This document shows, in pieces, positions 24,901-38,048 of a stretch of 64,000 nucleotides of DNA. Source of the DNA: Euptelea pleiosperma (Eukaryota > Streptophyta > Magnoliopsida > Ranunculales > Eupteleaceae); the NCBI GenBank assembly GCA_035048495.1, contig CM068548.1:372001-436000 (forward strand). Reading direction: 5' to 3'. Each line of letters opens with the position of its first letter. Position 1 is the first letter of the stretch. The notes beneath the pieces were generated by a model. It saw only the letters and a program-made list of their open reading frames with translations, searched no databases and had not been told where the DNA came from. The position numbers and the translations under genes are program-made.

Positions 24901-27375
24901 GTGAGTTACATTCCGAAGCCTATAACTTGTGAGTTTTTTGCAACCGGACCTCATAATTAGACTCATACTCTTCCATTACTATTGTTTCAACATATTTGAA
25001 GTGTTGGAACAAGATTCGGGACAGTCGAAACAAGTTAGCTCCATCCGTTCGTCAACGTCTCAAATTGGACTCAGTTTCTGTGTTACATTCCGAAGCCTAT
25101 AACTTGTGACTTTTTCGCAACCGGACCTCATAATTAGACTCAAACTCTTCCATTACTATTGTTTCAACAGATTTGAAGTGTTGGAACAATATTTGGGACA
25201 GTGGAAACAAGTTAGCTCTATCCGTACGTCAACGTCTCAAATTGGACTCAGTTTCTGTGTTGCATTCCGAAGCCTATAACTTGTGACTTTTTCGCAACCG
25301 GACCTCGTGATTGGACTCAAACTCTTCTATAACTATTGTTACAACACATTTGATGTGTTGGAACAAGATTCGGGACGGTCGAAACTAGTTAGCTCCATCC
25401 GTTCGTCAACCTCTCAAATTGGACTCAGTTTGTGAGTTACATTCCGAAGCCTATAACTTGTGACTTTTTTGCAACCGGACCTCATAATTAGACTCATACT
25501 CTTTCATTACTATTGTTTCAACATATTTGAAGTGTTGAAACAAGATTCGGGACAGTCAAAATAAGTTAGCTCCATCCGTACGTCAACGTCTCAAATTGGA
25601 CACAGTTTGTGTGTTACATTCCGTAGCCTATAACTTGTGACTTTTTCGCAACCGGACCTCACAATTAGACCCAAACTCTTTCATTACTATTGTTTTAATA
25701 GATTTGAAGTGTTGGAAAAATATTTGGGACAGTCAAAACAAGTTACCTCCATCCGTGCGTCAACGTCTCAAATTGGACTCAGTTTGTGTGCTACATTCCT
25801 AAGCCTATAACTTGTGACTTTTTCGCAACCGGACCTCGTAATTGGACTCAAACTCTTCTATTACTATTGTTTCAACAGATTTGAAGTGTTGGAACAAGAT
25901 TCGGGACGGTCGAAACAAGTTAGCTCCATCCGTTCGTCAACGTCTCAAATTGGACTCAGTTTGTGTGTTACGTTCCGAACCCTATAACTTGTGACTTTTT
26001 CGCAACCGGACCTCGTAATTGGACTCAAACTCTTCCATTACTATTGTTTCATCACATTTGAAGTAGTGGAACAAGATTCGTGACAGTCGAAACAAGTTAG
26101 CTCCATCCGTGCGTCAACGTCTCAAATTGGACTCAGTTTGTGTGTTACATTCCGAACCTATAACTTGTGACTTTTTCGCAACCGGACCTCGTAATTGGAC
26201 TCAAACTCTTGTATTACTATTATTTCAACACATTTGATGTGTTGGAACAAGATTCGGGACGGTCGAAACTAGTTAGCTCCATCCGTTCGTCAACGTCTCA
26301 AATTGGACTCAGTTTGTGTGTTACATTCCGAAGCCTATAACTTGTGACTTTTTTGCAACCGGACCTCATAATTAGACTCATACTCTTCCATTACTATTAT
26401 TTCGACATATTTGAAGTGTTGGAACAAGATTTGAGACAGTCGAAACAAGTTAGCTCCATCCGTTCCTCAACGTCTCAAATTGGACTCAGTTTTTGTGTTA
26501 CATTGCGAAGCCTATAACTTGTGACTTTTTGCAACCGGACCTCATAATTAGACTCATACTCTTCCATTACTATTGTTTCAACATATTTGAAGTGTTGGAA
26601 CAAGATTCGGGACAGTTGAAACAAGTTAGCTCCATCCGTTCGTCAACGTCTCAAATTTGACTCAGTTTCTGTGTTACATTCCGAAGCCTATAACTTGTGA
26701 CTTTTTCGCAACCGGACCTCATAATTAGACTCAAACTCTTCCATTACTATTGTTTCAACATATTTGAAGTGCTGGAAAAAGATTCGGGACAGTCGAAACA
26801 AGTTAGCTCCATCCGTTCGTCAACGTCTCAAATTGGACTCAGTTTCTGTGTTACATTCCGAACCCTATAACTTGTGACTTTTTCGCAACCGAACCTCGTA
26901 ATTGGACTCAAACTCTTCCATTACTATTGTTTCATCACATTTGAAGTGGTGGAACAAGATTCGTGACATTCGAAACAAGTTAGCTCCATCTGTGCGTCAA
27001 CGTCTCAAATTGGACTTTTTCGCAATCGGACCTCACAATTAGACCCAAACTCTTTCATTACTATTGTTTTAATCGATTTAAAGTGTTGGAAAAATATTTG
27101 GGACAGTCAAAACAAGTTAGCTCCATCCGTGCGTCAACGTCTCAAATTGGACTCAGTTTGTGTGCTACATTCCTAAGCCTATAACTTGTGACTTTTTCGC
27201 AACCGGACCTCGTAATTGGACTCAAACTCTTCTATTACTATTGTTTCAACAGATTTGAAGTGTTGGAACAAGATTCGGGACGGTCGAAACAAGTTAGCTC
27301 CATCCGTTCGTCAACGTCTCAAATTGGACTCAGTTTGTGTGTTACGTTCCGAACCCTATAACTTGTGACTTTTTC
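21932..27375. repeat. HOR segment 4 (31 monomers, 5444 bp)
   Basis: Order: W B R2 F X Y F/K L AA F X AB B' G H I J F K L M N O P Q R S T U V O. The seven monomers from 22992 to 24229 (F/K to B') stand where segment 5 has Z O2 A1 A2 B C D. From G onward the order is standard. The N copy carries gttacctcc (near 25744), a private variant shared with the N copies near 31187 and 36415. Confidence 0.83.
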
Positions 27376-30300
27376 GCAACCAGACCTCGTAATTGGACTC
27401 AAACTCTTCCATTACTATTGTTTCATCACATTTGAAGTGGTGGAACAAGATTCGTGACAGTCGAAACAAGTTAGCTCCATCCGTGCGTCAACGTCTCAAA
27501 TTGGACTCAGTTTGTGTGTTACATTCAGAACCTATAACTTGTGACTTTTTCGCAACCGGACCTCGTAATTGGACTCATACTCTTCCATTACTATTGTTTC
27601 AACATATTTGAAGTGTTGGAACAAGATTCGAGACAGTCGAAACAAGTTAGCTCCATCCGTTCATCAACGTCTCAAATTGGACTCAGTTTTTGTGTTACAT
27701 TCGAAGCCTATAACTTGTGACTTTTTTGCAACCGGACCTCATAATTAGACTCATACTCTTCCATTACTATTATTTCGACATATTTGAAGTGTTGGAACAA
27801 GATTTGAGAAAGTCGAAACAAGTTAGCTCCATCCGTTCATCAATGTCTCAAATTGGACTCAGTTTTTGTGTTACATTGCGAAGCCTATAACTTGTGACTT
27901 TTTTGCAACCGGACCTCATAATTAGACTCATACTCTTCCATTGCTATTGTTTCAACATATTTGAAGTGTTGGAAACAAGATTCGGGACAGTCGAAACAAG
28001 TTAGCTCCATCCGTTCGTCAACGTCTCAAATTGGACTCAGTTTCTGTGTTACATTCCGAAGCCTATAACTTGTGACTTTTTCGCAACCGGACCTCATAAT
28101 TAGACTCAAACTCTTCCATTACTATTGTTTCAACATATTTGAAGTGTTGGAACAAGATTCGAGACAGTCGAAACAAGTTAGCTCCATCCGTTCATCAACG
28201 TCTCAAATTTGAGTCAGTTTTTGTGTTACATTCCGAAGCCTATAACTTGTGACTTTTTTGCAACCGGACCTCATAATTAGACTCATACTCTTCCATTACT
28301 ATTGTTTCGACATATTTGAAGTGTTGGAACAAGATCGAGACAGTCGAAAAAAGTTAGCTCCATCCGTTCATCAACGTCTCAAATTGGACTCAGTTTTTAT
28401 GTTACATTGCGAAGCCTATAACTTGTGACTTTTTTGCAACCGGACCTCATAATTAGACTCATACTCTTCCATTACTATTGTTTCAACATATTTGAAGTGT
28501 TGGAACAAGATTCGAGACAGTCGAAACAAGTTAGCTCCATCCGTTCATCAACGTCTCAAATTGGACTCAGTTTGTGTGCTACATTGCTAAGCCTATAACT
28601 TGTGACTTTTTCGCAACCGGACCTCGTAATTGGACTCAAACTCTTCTATTACTATTGTTTCAACAGATTTGATGTGTTGGAACAAGATTCGGGACGGTCG
28701 AAACAAGTTAGTTCCATCCGTTCGTCAACGTCTCAAATTGGACTCAGTTTGTGTGTTACGTTCCGAACCCTATAACTTGTGACTTTTTCGCAACCGGACC
28801 TCGTAATTGGACTCAAACTCTTCCATTACTATTGTTTCATCACATTTGAAGTGGTGGAACAAGATTCGTGACAGTCGAAACAAGTTAGCTTCATCCGTGC
28901 GTCAACGTCTCAAATTGGACTCAGTTTGTGTATTACATTCCGAACCTATAACTTGTGACTTTTTCGCAACCGGACCTCGTAATTGGACTCAAACTCTTCC
29001 ATTACTATTGTTTCATAACATTTGAAGTGGTGGAACAAGATTCGTGACAGTCGAAGCAAGTTAGCTCCATCCGTGCGTCAACGTCTCAAATTGGACTCAG
29101 TTTGTGTGTTACATTCCGAACCTATAACTTGTGACTTTTTCGTAACCGGACCTCGTAATTGGACTCATACTCTTCCATTACTATTGTTTCAACATATTTG
29201 AAGTGTTGGAACAAGATTCGAGACAGTCGAAAACAAGTTAGCTCCATCCGTTCATCAACGTCTCAAATTGGACTCAGTTTTTGTGTTACATTCCGAAGCC
29301 TATAACTTGTGACTTTTTTGCAACCGGACCTCATAATTAGACTCATACTCTTCCATTACTATTGTTTCAACATATTTGAAGTGTTGGAACAAGATTCGAG
29401 ACAGTCGAAACTAGTTAGCTCCATCCGTTCATCAACGTCTCAAATTGGACTCAGTTTTTGTGTTACATTGCGAAGCGTATAACTTGTGACTTTTTTGCAA
29501 CCGGACCTCATAATTAGACTCATACTCTTACATTACTATTGTTTCAACATATTTGAAGTGTTGGAACAAGATTCGGGACAGTCGAAACAAGTTAGCTCCA
29601 TCCGTTCGTCAACGTCTCAAATTGGACTCAGTTTCTGTGTTACATTCCGAAGCCTATAACTTGTGACTTTTTCGCAACCGGACCTCATAATTAGACTCAA
29701 ACTCTTCCATTACTATTGTTTCAACAGATTTGAAGTGTTGGAACAATATTTGGGACAGTCGAAACAAGTTAGCTCCATCCGTACGTCAACCGTCTCAAAT
29801 TGGACTCAGTTTCTGTGTTACATTCCTAAGCCTATAACTTGTGACTTTTTCGCAACCGGACCTCGTAATTGGACTCAAACTCTTCTATTACTATTGTTTC
29901 AAAAGAGTTGAAGTGTTGGAATAAGATTTGGGACAGTCGAAACAAGTTAGCTCCATCCGTGCATCAACGTCTCAAATTCGACTCAATTTGTGTGTAACAT
30001 TCCGAAGCCTATAACTTGTGACTTTGTCGCAATCAGACCTCGTAATTTTACTCAAACTCTTCCATTATTATTGTTTCAACACATTTGAAGTATTGGAACA
30101 TGATTCGGGACAGGCAAAACAAGTTAGCTCCATCCGTGCGTCAACATCTCAAATTGGACATAGTTTGTGTGTTACATTCCGAAGCCAATAACTTGTGACT
30201 TTTTCGAAACCGAACCTCGTAATGGGACTCAAACTCTTGTATTACTATTATTTCAACACATTTGATGTGTTGGAACAAGATTCGGGACGGTCGAAACTAG

Positions 30301-32820
30301 TTAGCTCCATCCGTTCGTCAACGTCTCAAATTGGACTCAGTTTGTGAGTTACATTCCGAAGCCTATAACTTGTGAGTTTTTTGCAACCGGACCTCATAAT
30401 TAGACTCATACTCTTCCATTACTATTGTTTCAACATATTTGAAGTGTTGGAACAAGATTCGGGACAGTCGAAACAAGTTAGCTCCATCCGTTCGTCAACG
30501 TCTCAAATTGGACTCAGTTTCTGTGTTACATTCCGAAGCCTATAACTTGTGACTTTTTCGCAACCGGACCTCATAATTAGACTCAAACTCTTCCATTACT
30601 ATTGTTTCAACAGATTTGAAGTGTTGGAACAATATTTGGGACAGTGGAAACAAGTTAGCTCTATCCGTACGTCAACGTCTCAAATTGGACTCAGTTTCTG
30701 TGTTGCATTCCGAAGCCTATAACTTGTGACTTTTTCGCAACCGGACCTCGTGATTGGACTCAAACTCTTCTATAACTATTGTTACAACACATTTGATGTG
30801 TTGGAACAAGATTCGGGACGGTCGAAACTAGTTAGCTCCATCCGTTCGTCAACCTCTCAAATTGGACTCAGTTTGTGAGTTACATTCCGAAGCCTATAAC
30901 TTGTGACTTTTTTGCAACCGGACCTCATAATTAGACTCATACTCTTTCATTACTATTTTTTCAACATATTTGAAGTGTTGAAACAAGATTCGGGACAGTC
31001 AAAATAAGTTAGCTCCATCCGTACGTCAACGTCTCAAATTGGACACAGTTTGTGTGTTACATTCCGTAGCCTATAACTTGTGACTTTTTCGCAACCGGAC
31101 CTCACAATTAGACCCAAACTCTTTCATTACTATTGTTTTAATAGATTTGAAGTGTTGGAAAAATATTTGGGACAGTCAAAACAAGTTACCTCCATCCGTG
31201 CGTCAACGTCTCAAATTGGACTCAGTTTGTGTGCTACATTCCTAAGCCAATAACTTGTGACTTTTTCGCAACCGGACCTCGTAATTGGACTCAAACTCTT
31301 CTATTACTATTGTTTCAACAGATTTGAAGTGTTGGAACAAGATTCGGGACGGTCGAAACAAGTTAGCTCCATCCGTTCGTCAACGTCTCAAATTGGACTC
31401 AGTTTGTGTGTTACGTTCCGAACCCTATAACTTGTGACTTTTTCGCAACCGGACCTCGTAATTGGACTCAAACTCTTCCATTACTATTGTTTCATCACAT
31501 TTGAAGTAGTGGAACAAGATTCGTGACAGTCGAAACAAGTTAGCTCCATCCGTGCGTCAACGTCTCAAATTGGACTCAGTTTGTGTGTTACATTCCGAAC
31601 CTATAACTTGTGACTTTTTCGCAACCGGACCTCGTAATTGGACTCAAACTCTTGTATTACTATTATTTCAACACATTTGATGTGTTGGAACAAGATTCGG
31701 GACGGTCGAAACTAGTTAGCTCCATCCGTTCGTCAACGTCTCAAATTGGACTCAGTTTGTGTGTTACATTCCGAAGCCTATAACTTGTGACTTTTTTGCA
31801 ACCGGACCTCATAATTAGACTCATACTCTTCCATTACTATTATTTCGACATATTTGAAGTGTTGGAACAAGATTTGAGACAGTCGAAACAAGTTAGCTCC
31901 ATCCGTTCATCAACGTCTCAAATTGGACTCAGTTTTTGTGTTACATTGCGAAGCCTATAACTTGTGACTTTTTTGCAACCGGACCTCATAATTAGACTCA
32001 TACTCTTCCATTACTATTGTTTCAACATATTTGAAGTGTTGGAACAAGATTCGGGACAGTTGAAACAAGTTAGCTCCATCCGTTCGTCAACGTCTCAAAT
32101 TTGACTCAGTTTCTGTGTTACATTCCGAAGCCTATAACTTGTGACTTTTTCGCAACCGGACCTCATAATTAGACTCAAACTCTTCCATTACTATTGTTTC
32201 AACATATTTGAAGTGCTGGAAAAAGATTCGGGAGAGTCGAAACAAGTTAGCTCCATCCGTTCGTCAACGTCTCAAATTGGACTCAGTTTCTGTGTTACAT
32301 TCCGAACCCTATAACTTGTGACTTTTTCGCAACCGAACCTCGTAATTGGACTCAAACTCTTCCATTACTATTGTTTCATCACATTTGAAGTGGTGGAACA
32401 AGATTCGTGACATTCGAAACAAGTTAGCTCCATCTGTGCGTCAACGTCTCAAATTGGACTTTTTCGCAACCGGACCTCACAATTAGAACCAAACTCTTTC
32501 ATTACTATTGTTTTAATCGATTTAAAAGTGTTGGAAAAATATTTGGGACAGTCAAAATAAGTTAGCTCCATCCGTGCGTCAACGTCTCAAATTGGACTCA
32601 GTTTGTGTGCTACATTCCTAAGCCTATAACTTGTGACTTTTTCGCAACCGGACCTCGTAATTGGACTCAAACTCTTCTATTACTATTGTTTCAACAGATT
32701 TGAAGTGTTGGAACAAGATTCGGGACGGTCGAAACAAGTTAGCTCCATCCGTTCGTCAACGTCTCAAATTGGACTCAGTTTGTGTGTTACGTTCCGAACC
32801 CTATAACTTGTGACTTTTTC
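27376..32820. repeat. HOR segment 5 (31 monomers, 5445 bp)
   Basis: Order: W B R2 F X Y Z O2 A1 A2 B C D G H I J F K L M N O P Q R S T U V O. E and F between D and G, present in segments 0-2, are missing. The M copy has attttttcaac (near 30955) and the T copy has gggagagtc (near 32231). Both private variants recur downstream, linking segments 5, 6 and 7 by recent duplication. Confidence 0.84.
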
Positions 32821-34371
32821 GCAACCGGACCTCGTAATTGGACTCAAACTCTTCCATTACTATTGTTTCATCACATTTGAAGTGGTGGAACAAGATTCGT
32901 GACAGTCGAAACAAGTTAGCTCCATCCGTGCGTCAACGTCTCAAATTGGACTCAGTTTGTGTGTTACATTCAGAACCTATAACTTGTGACTTTTTCGCAA
33001 CCGGACCTCGTAATTGGACTCATACTCTTCCATGACTATTGTTTCAACATATTTGAAGTGTTGGAACAAGATTCGAGACAGTCGAAACAAGTTAGCTCCA
33101 TCCGTTCATCAACGTCTCAAATTGGACTCAGTTTTTGTGTTACATTCCGAAGCCTATAACTTGTGACTTTTTTGCAACCGGACCTCATAATTAGACTCAT
33201 ACTCTTCCATTACTATTATTTCGACATATTTGAAGTGTTGGAACAAGATTTGAGACAGTCGAAACAAGTTAGCTCCATCCGTTCATCAATGTCTCAAATT
33301 GGACTCAGTTTCTGTGTTACATTCCGAAGCCTATAACTTGTGACTTTTTTGCAACCGGACCTCATAATTAGACTCATACTCTTCCATTACTATTATTTCG
33401 ACATATTTGAAGTGTTGGAACAAGATTTGAGACAGTCGAAACAAGTTAGCTCCATCCGTTCATCAACGTCTCAAATTGGACTCAGTTTTTGTGTTACATT
33501 GCGAAGCCTATAACTTGTGACTTTTTTGCAACCGGACCTCATAATTAGACTCATACTCTTCCATTACTATTGTTTCAACATATTTGAAGTGTTGGAACAA
33601 GATTCGGGACAGTTGAAACAAGTTAGCTCCATCGTTCGTCAACGTCTCAAATTTGACTCAGTTTCTGTGTTACATTCCGAAGCCTATAACTTGTGACTTT
33701 TTCGCAACCGGACCTCATAATTAGACTCAAACTCTTCCATTACTATTGTTTCAACATATTTGAAGTGCTGGAAAAAGATTCGGGAGAGTCGAAACAAGTT
33801 AGCTCCATCCGTTCGTCAACGTCTCAAATTGGACTCAGTTTCTGTGTTACATTCCGAACCCTATAACTTGTGACTTTTTCGCAACCGAACCTCGTAATTG
33901 GACTCAAACTCTTCCATTACTATTGTTTCATCACATTTGAAGTGGTGGAACAAGATTCGTGACATTCGAAACAAGTTAGCTCCATCTGTGCGTCAACGTC
34001 TCAAATTGGACTTTTTCGCAACCGGACCTCACAATTAGACCCAAACTCTTTCATTACTATTGTTTTAATCGATTTAAAGTGTTGGAAAAATATTTGGGAC
34101 AGTCAAAATAAGTTAGCTCCATCCGTGCGTCAACGTCTCAAATTGGACTCAGTTTGTGTGCTACATTCCTAAGCCTATAACTTGTGACTTTTTCGCAACC
34201 GGACCTCGTAATTGGACTCAAACTCTTCTATTACTATTGTTTCAACAGATTTGAAGTGTTGGAACAAGATTCGGGACGGTCGAAACAAGTTAGCTCCATC
34301 CGTTCGTCAACGTCTCAAATTGGACTCAGTTTGTGTGTTACGTTCCGAACCCTATAACTTGTGACTTTTTC
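32821..34371. repeat. HOR segment 6, short 9-monomer duplicate (1551 bp)
   Basis: Order: W B R2* R S T U V O. R2* (33174-33350) has the R2 head (caatgtc) but a tttctgtg tail, and leads straight into another R. The R-S-T-U-V-O-W block before it therefore occurs again. The T copy near 33784 repeats the private gggagagtc, and the V copy near 34101 repeats caaaataag seen near 32559. The S monomer lacks one c (catcgttcg near 33633). Confidence 0.83.
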
Positions 34372-37300
34372 GCAACCGGACCTCGTAATTGGACTCAAAC
34401 TCTTCCATTACTATTGTTTTCATCACATTTGAAGTGGTGGACCAAGATTCGTGACAGTCGAAACAAGTTAGCTCCATCCGTGCGTCAACGTCTCAAATTG
34501 GACTCAGTTTGTGTGTTACATTCAGAACCTATAACTTGTGACTTTTTCGCAACCGGACCTCGTAATTGGACTCATACTCTTCCATTACTATTGTTTCAAC
34601 ATATTTGAAGTGTTGGAACAAGATTCGAGACAGTCGAAACAAGTTAGCTCCATCCGTTCATCAACGTCTCAAATTGGACTCAGTTTTTGTGTTACATTCC
34701 GAAGCCTATAACTTGTGACTTTTTTGCAACCGGACCTCATAATTAGACTCATACTCTTCCATTACTATTGTTTCAACATATTTGAAGTGTTGGAACAAGA
34801 TTCGGGACAGTCGAAACAAGTTAGCTCCATCCGTTCGTCAACGTCTCAAATTGGACTCAGTTTCTGTGTTACATTCCGAAGCCTATAACTTGTGACTTTT
34901 TCGCAACCGGACCTCATAATTAGACTCAAACTCTTCCATTACTATTGTTTCAACAGATTTGAAGTGTTGGAACAATATTTGGGACAGTCGAAACAAGTTA
35001 GCTCCATCCGTACGTCAACCGTCTCAAATTGGACTCAGTTTCTGTGTTACATTCCTAAGCATAAAACTTGTGACTTTTTCGCAACCGGACCTCGTAATTG
35101 GACTCAAACTCTTCTATTACTATTGTTTCAAAAGATTTGAAGTGTTGGAATAAGATTTGGGACAGTCGAAACAAGTTAGCTCCATCCGTGCATCAACGTC
35201 TCAAATTCGACTCAATTTGTGTGTAACATTCCGAAGCCTATAACTTGTGACTTTGTCGCAATCAGACCTCGTAATTTTACTCAAACTCTTCCATTATTAT
35301 TGTTTCAACACATTTGAAGTATTGGAACATGATTCGGGACAGGCAAAACAAGTTAGCTCCATCCGTGCGTCAACATCTCAAATTGGACATAGTTTGTGTG
35401 TTACATTCCGAAGCCAATAACTTGTGACTTTTTCGAAACCGAACCTCGTAATGGGACTCAAACTCTTGTATTACTATTATTTCAACACATTTGATGTGTT
35501 GGAACAAGATTCGGGACGGTCGAAACTAGTTAGCTCCATCCGTTCGTCAACGTCTCAAATTGGACTCAGTTTGTGAGTTACATTCCGAAGCCTATAACTT
35601 GTGAGTTTTTTGCAACCGGACCTCATAATTAGACTCATACTCTTCCATTACTATTGTTTCAACATATTTGAAGTGTTGGAACAAGATTCGGGACAGTCGA
35701 AACAAGTTAGCTCCATCCGTTCGTCAACGTCTCAAATTGGACTCAGTTTCTGTGTTACATTCCGAAGCCTATAACTTGTGACTTTTTCGCAACCGGACCT
35801 CATAATTAGACTCAAACTCTTCCATTACTATTGTTTCAACAGATTTGAAGTGTTGGAACAATATTTGGGACAGTGGAAACAAGTTAGCTCTATCCGTACG
35901 TCAACGTCTCAAATTGGACTCAGTTTCTGTGTTGCATTCCGAAGCCTATAACTTGTGACTTTTTCGCAACCGGACCTCGTGATTGGACTCAAACTCTTCT
36001 ATAACTATTGTTACAACACATTTGATGTGTTGGAACAAGATTCGGGACGGTCGAAACTAGTTAGCTCCATCCGTTCGTCAACCTCTCAAATTGGACTCAG
36101 TTTGTGAGTTACATTCCGAAGCCTATAACTTGTGACTTTTTTGCAACCGGACCTCATAATTAGACTCATACTCTTTCATTACTATTTTTTCAACATATTT
36201 GAAGTGTTGAAACAAGATTCGGGACAGTCAAAATAAGTTAGCTCCATCCGTACGTCAACGTCTCAAATTGGACACAGTTTGTGTGTTACATTCCGTAGCC
36301 TATAACTTGTGACTTTTTCGCAACCGGACCTCACAATTAGACCCAAACTCTTTCATTACTATTGTTTTAATAGATTTGAAGTGTTGGAAAAATATTTGGG
36401 ACAGTCAAAACAAGTTACCTCCATCCGTGCGTCAACGTCTCAAATTGGACTCAGTTTGTGTCCTACATTCCTAAGCCTATAACTTGTGACTTTTTCGCAA
36501 CCGGACCTCGTAATTGGACTCAAACTCTTCTATTACTATTGTTTCAACAGATTTGAAGTGTTGGAACAAGATTCGGGACGGTCGAAACAAGTTAGCTCCA
36601 TCCGTTCGTCAACGTCTCAAATTGGACACAGTTTGTGTGTTACGTTCCGAACCCTATAACTTGTGACTTTTTCGCAACCGGACCTCGTAATTGGACTCAA
36701 ACTCTTCCATTACTATTGTTTCATCACATTTGAAGTAGTGGAACAAGATTCGTGACAGTCGAAACAAGTTAGCTCCATCCGTGCGTCAACGTCTCAAATT
36801 GGACTCAGTTTGTGTGTTACATTCCGAACCTATAACTTGTGACTTTTTCGCAACCGGACCTCGTAATTGGACTCAAACTCTTGTATTACTATTATTTCAA
36901 CACATTTGATGTGTTGGAACAAGATTCGGGACGGTCGAAACTAGTTAGCTCCATCCGTTCGTCAACGTCTCAAATTGGACTCAGTTTGTGTGTTACATTC
37001 CGAAGCCTATAACTTGTGACTTTTTTGCAACCGGACCTCATAATTAGACTCATACTCTTCCATTACTATTATTTCGACATATTTGAAGTGTTGGAACAAG
37101 ATTTGAGACAGTCGAAACAAGTTAGCTCCATCCGTTCATCAACGTCTCAAATTGGACTCAGTTTTTGTGTTACATTGCGAAGCCTATAACTTGTGACTTT
37201 TTTGCAACCGGACCTCATAATTAGACTCATACTCTTCCATTACTATTGTTTCAACATATTTGAAGTGTTGGAACAAGATTCGGGACAGTTGAAACAAGTT

Positions 37301-38048
37301 AGCTCCATCCGTTCGTCAACGTCTCAAATTTGACTCAGTTTCTGTGCTACATTCCGAAGCCTATAACTTGTGACTTTTTCGCAACCGGACCTCATAATTA
37401 GACTCAAACTCTTCCATTACTATTGTTTCAACATATTTGAAGTGCTGGAAAAAGATTCGGGAGAGTCGAAACAAGTTAGCTCCATCCGTTCGTCAACGTC
37501 TCAAATTGGACTCAGTTTCTGTGTTACATTCCGAACCCTATAACTTGTGACTTTTTCGCAACCGAACCTCGTAATTGGACTCAAACTCTTCCATTACTAT
37601 TGTTTCATCACATTTGAAGTGGTGGAACAAGATTCGTGACATTCGAAACAAGTTAGCTCCATCTGTGCGTCAACGTCTCAAATTGGACTTTTTCGCAACC
37701 GGACCTCACAATTAGACCCAAACTCTTTCATTACTATTGTTTTAATCGATTTAAAGTGTTGGAAAAATATTTGGGACAGTCAAAATAAGTTAGCTCCATC
37801 CGTGCGTCAACGTCTCAAATTGGACTCAGTTTGTGTGCTACATTCCTAAGCCTATAACTTGTGACTTTTTCGCAACCGGACCTCGTAATTGGACTCAAAC
37901 TCTTCTATTACTATTGTTTCAACAGATTTGAAGTGTTGGAACAAGATTCGGGACGGTCGAAACAAGTTAGCTCCATCCGTTCGTCAACGTCTCAAATTGG
38001 ACTCAGTTTGTGTGTTACGTTCCGAACCCTATAACTTGTGACTTTTTC
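34372..38048. repeat. HOR segment 7 (21 monomers, 3677 bp)
   Basis: Order: W B F G H I J F K L M N O P Q R S T U V O. Everything between B and G other than one F is missing, so the A1-E part is deleted. The M copy (attttttcaac near 36183), N copy (gttacctcc near 36415) and T copy (gggagagtc near 37459) share private variants with segment 5. The W monomer has one extra t in gttttcatcac. Confidence 0.83.
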
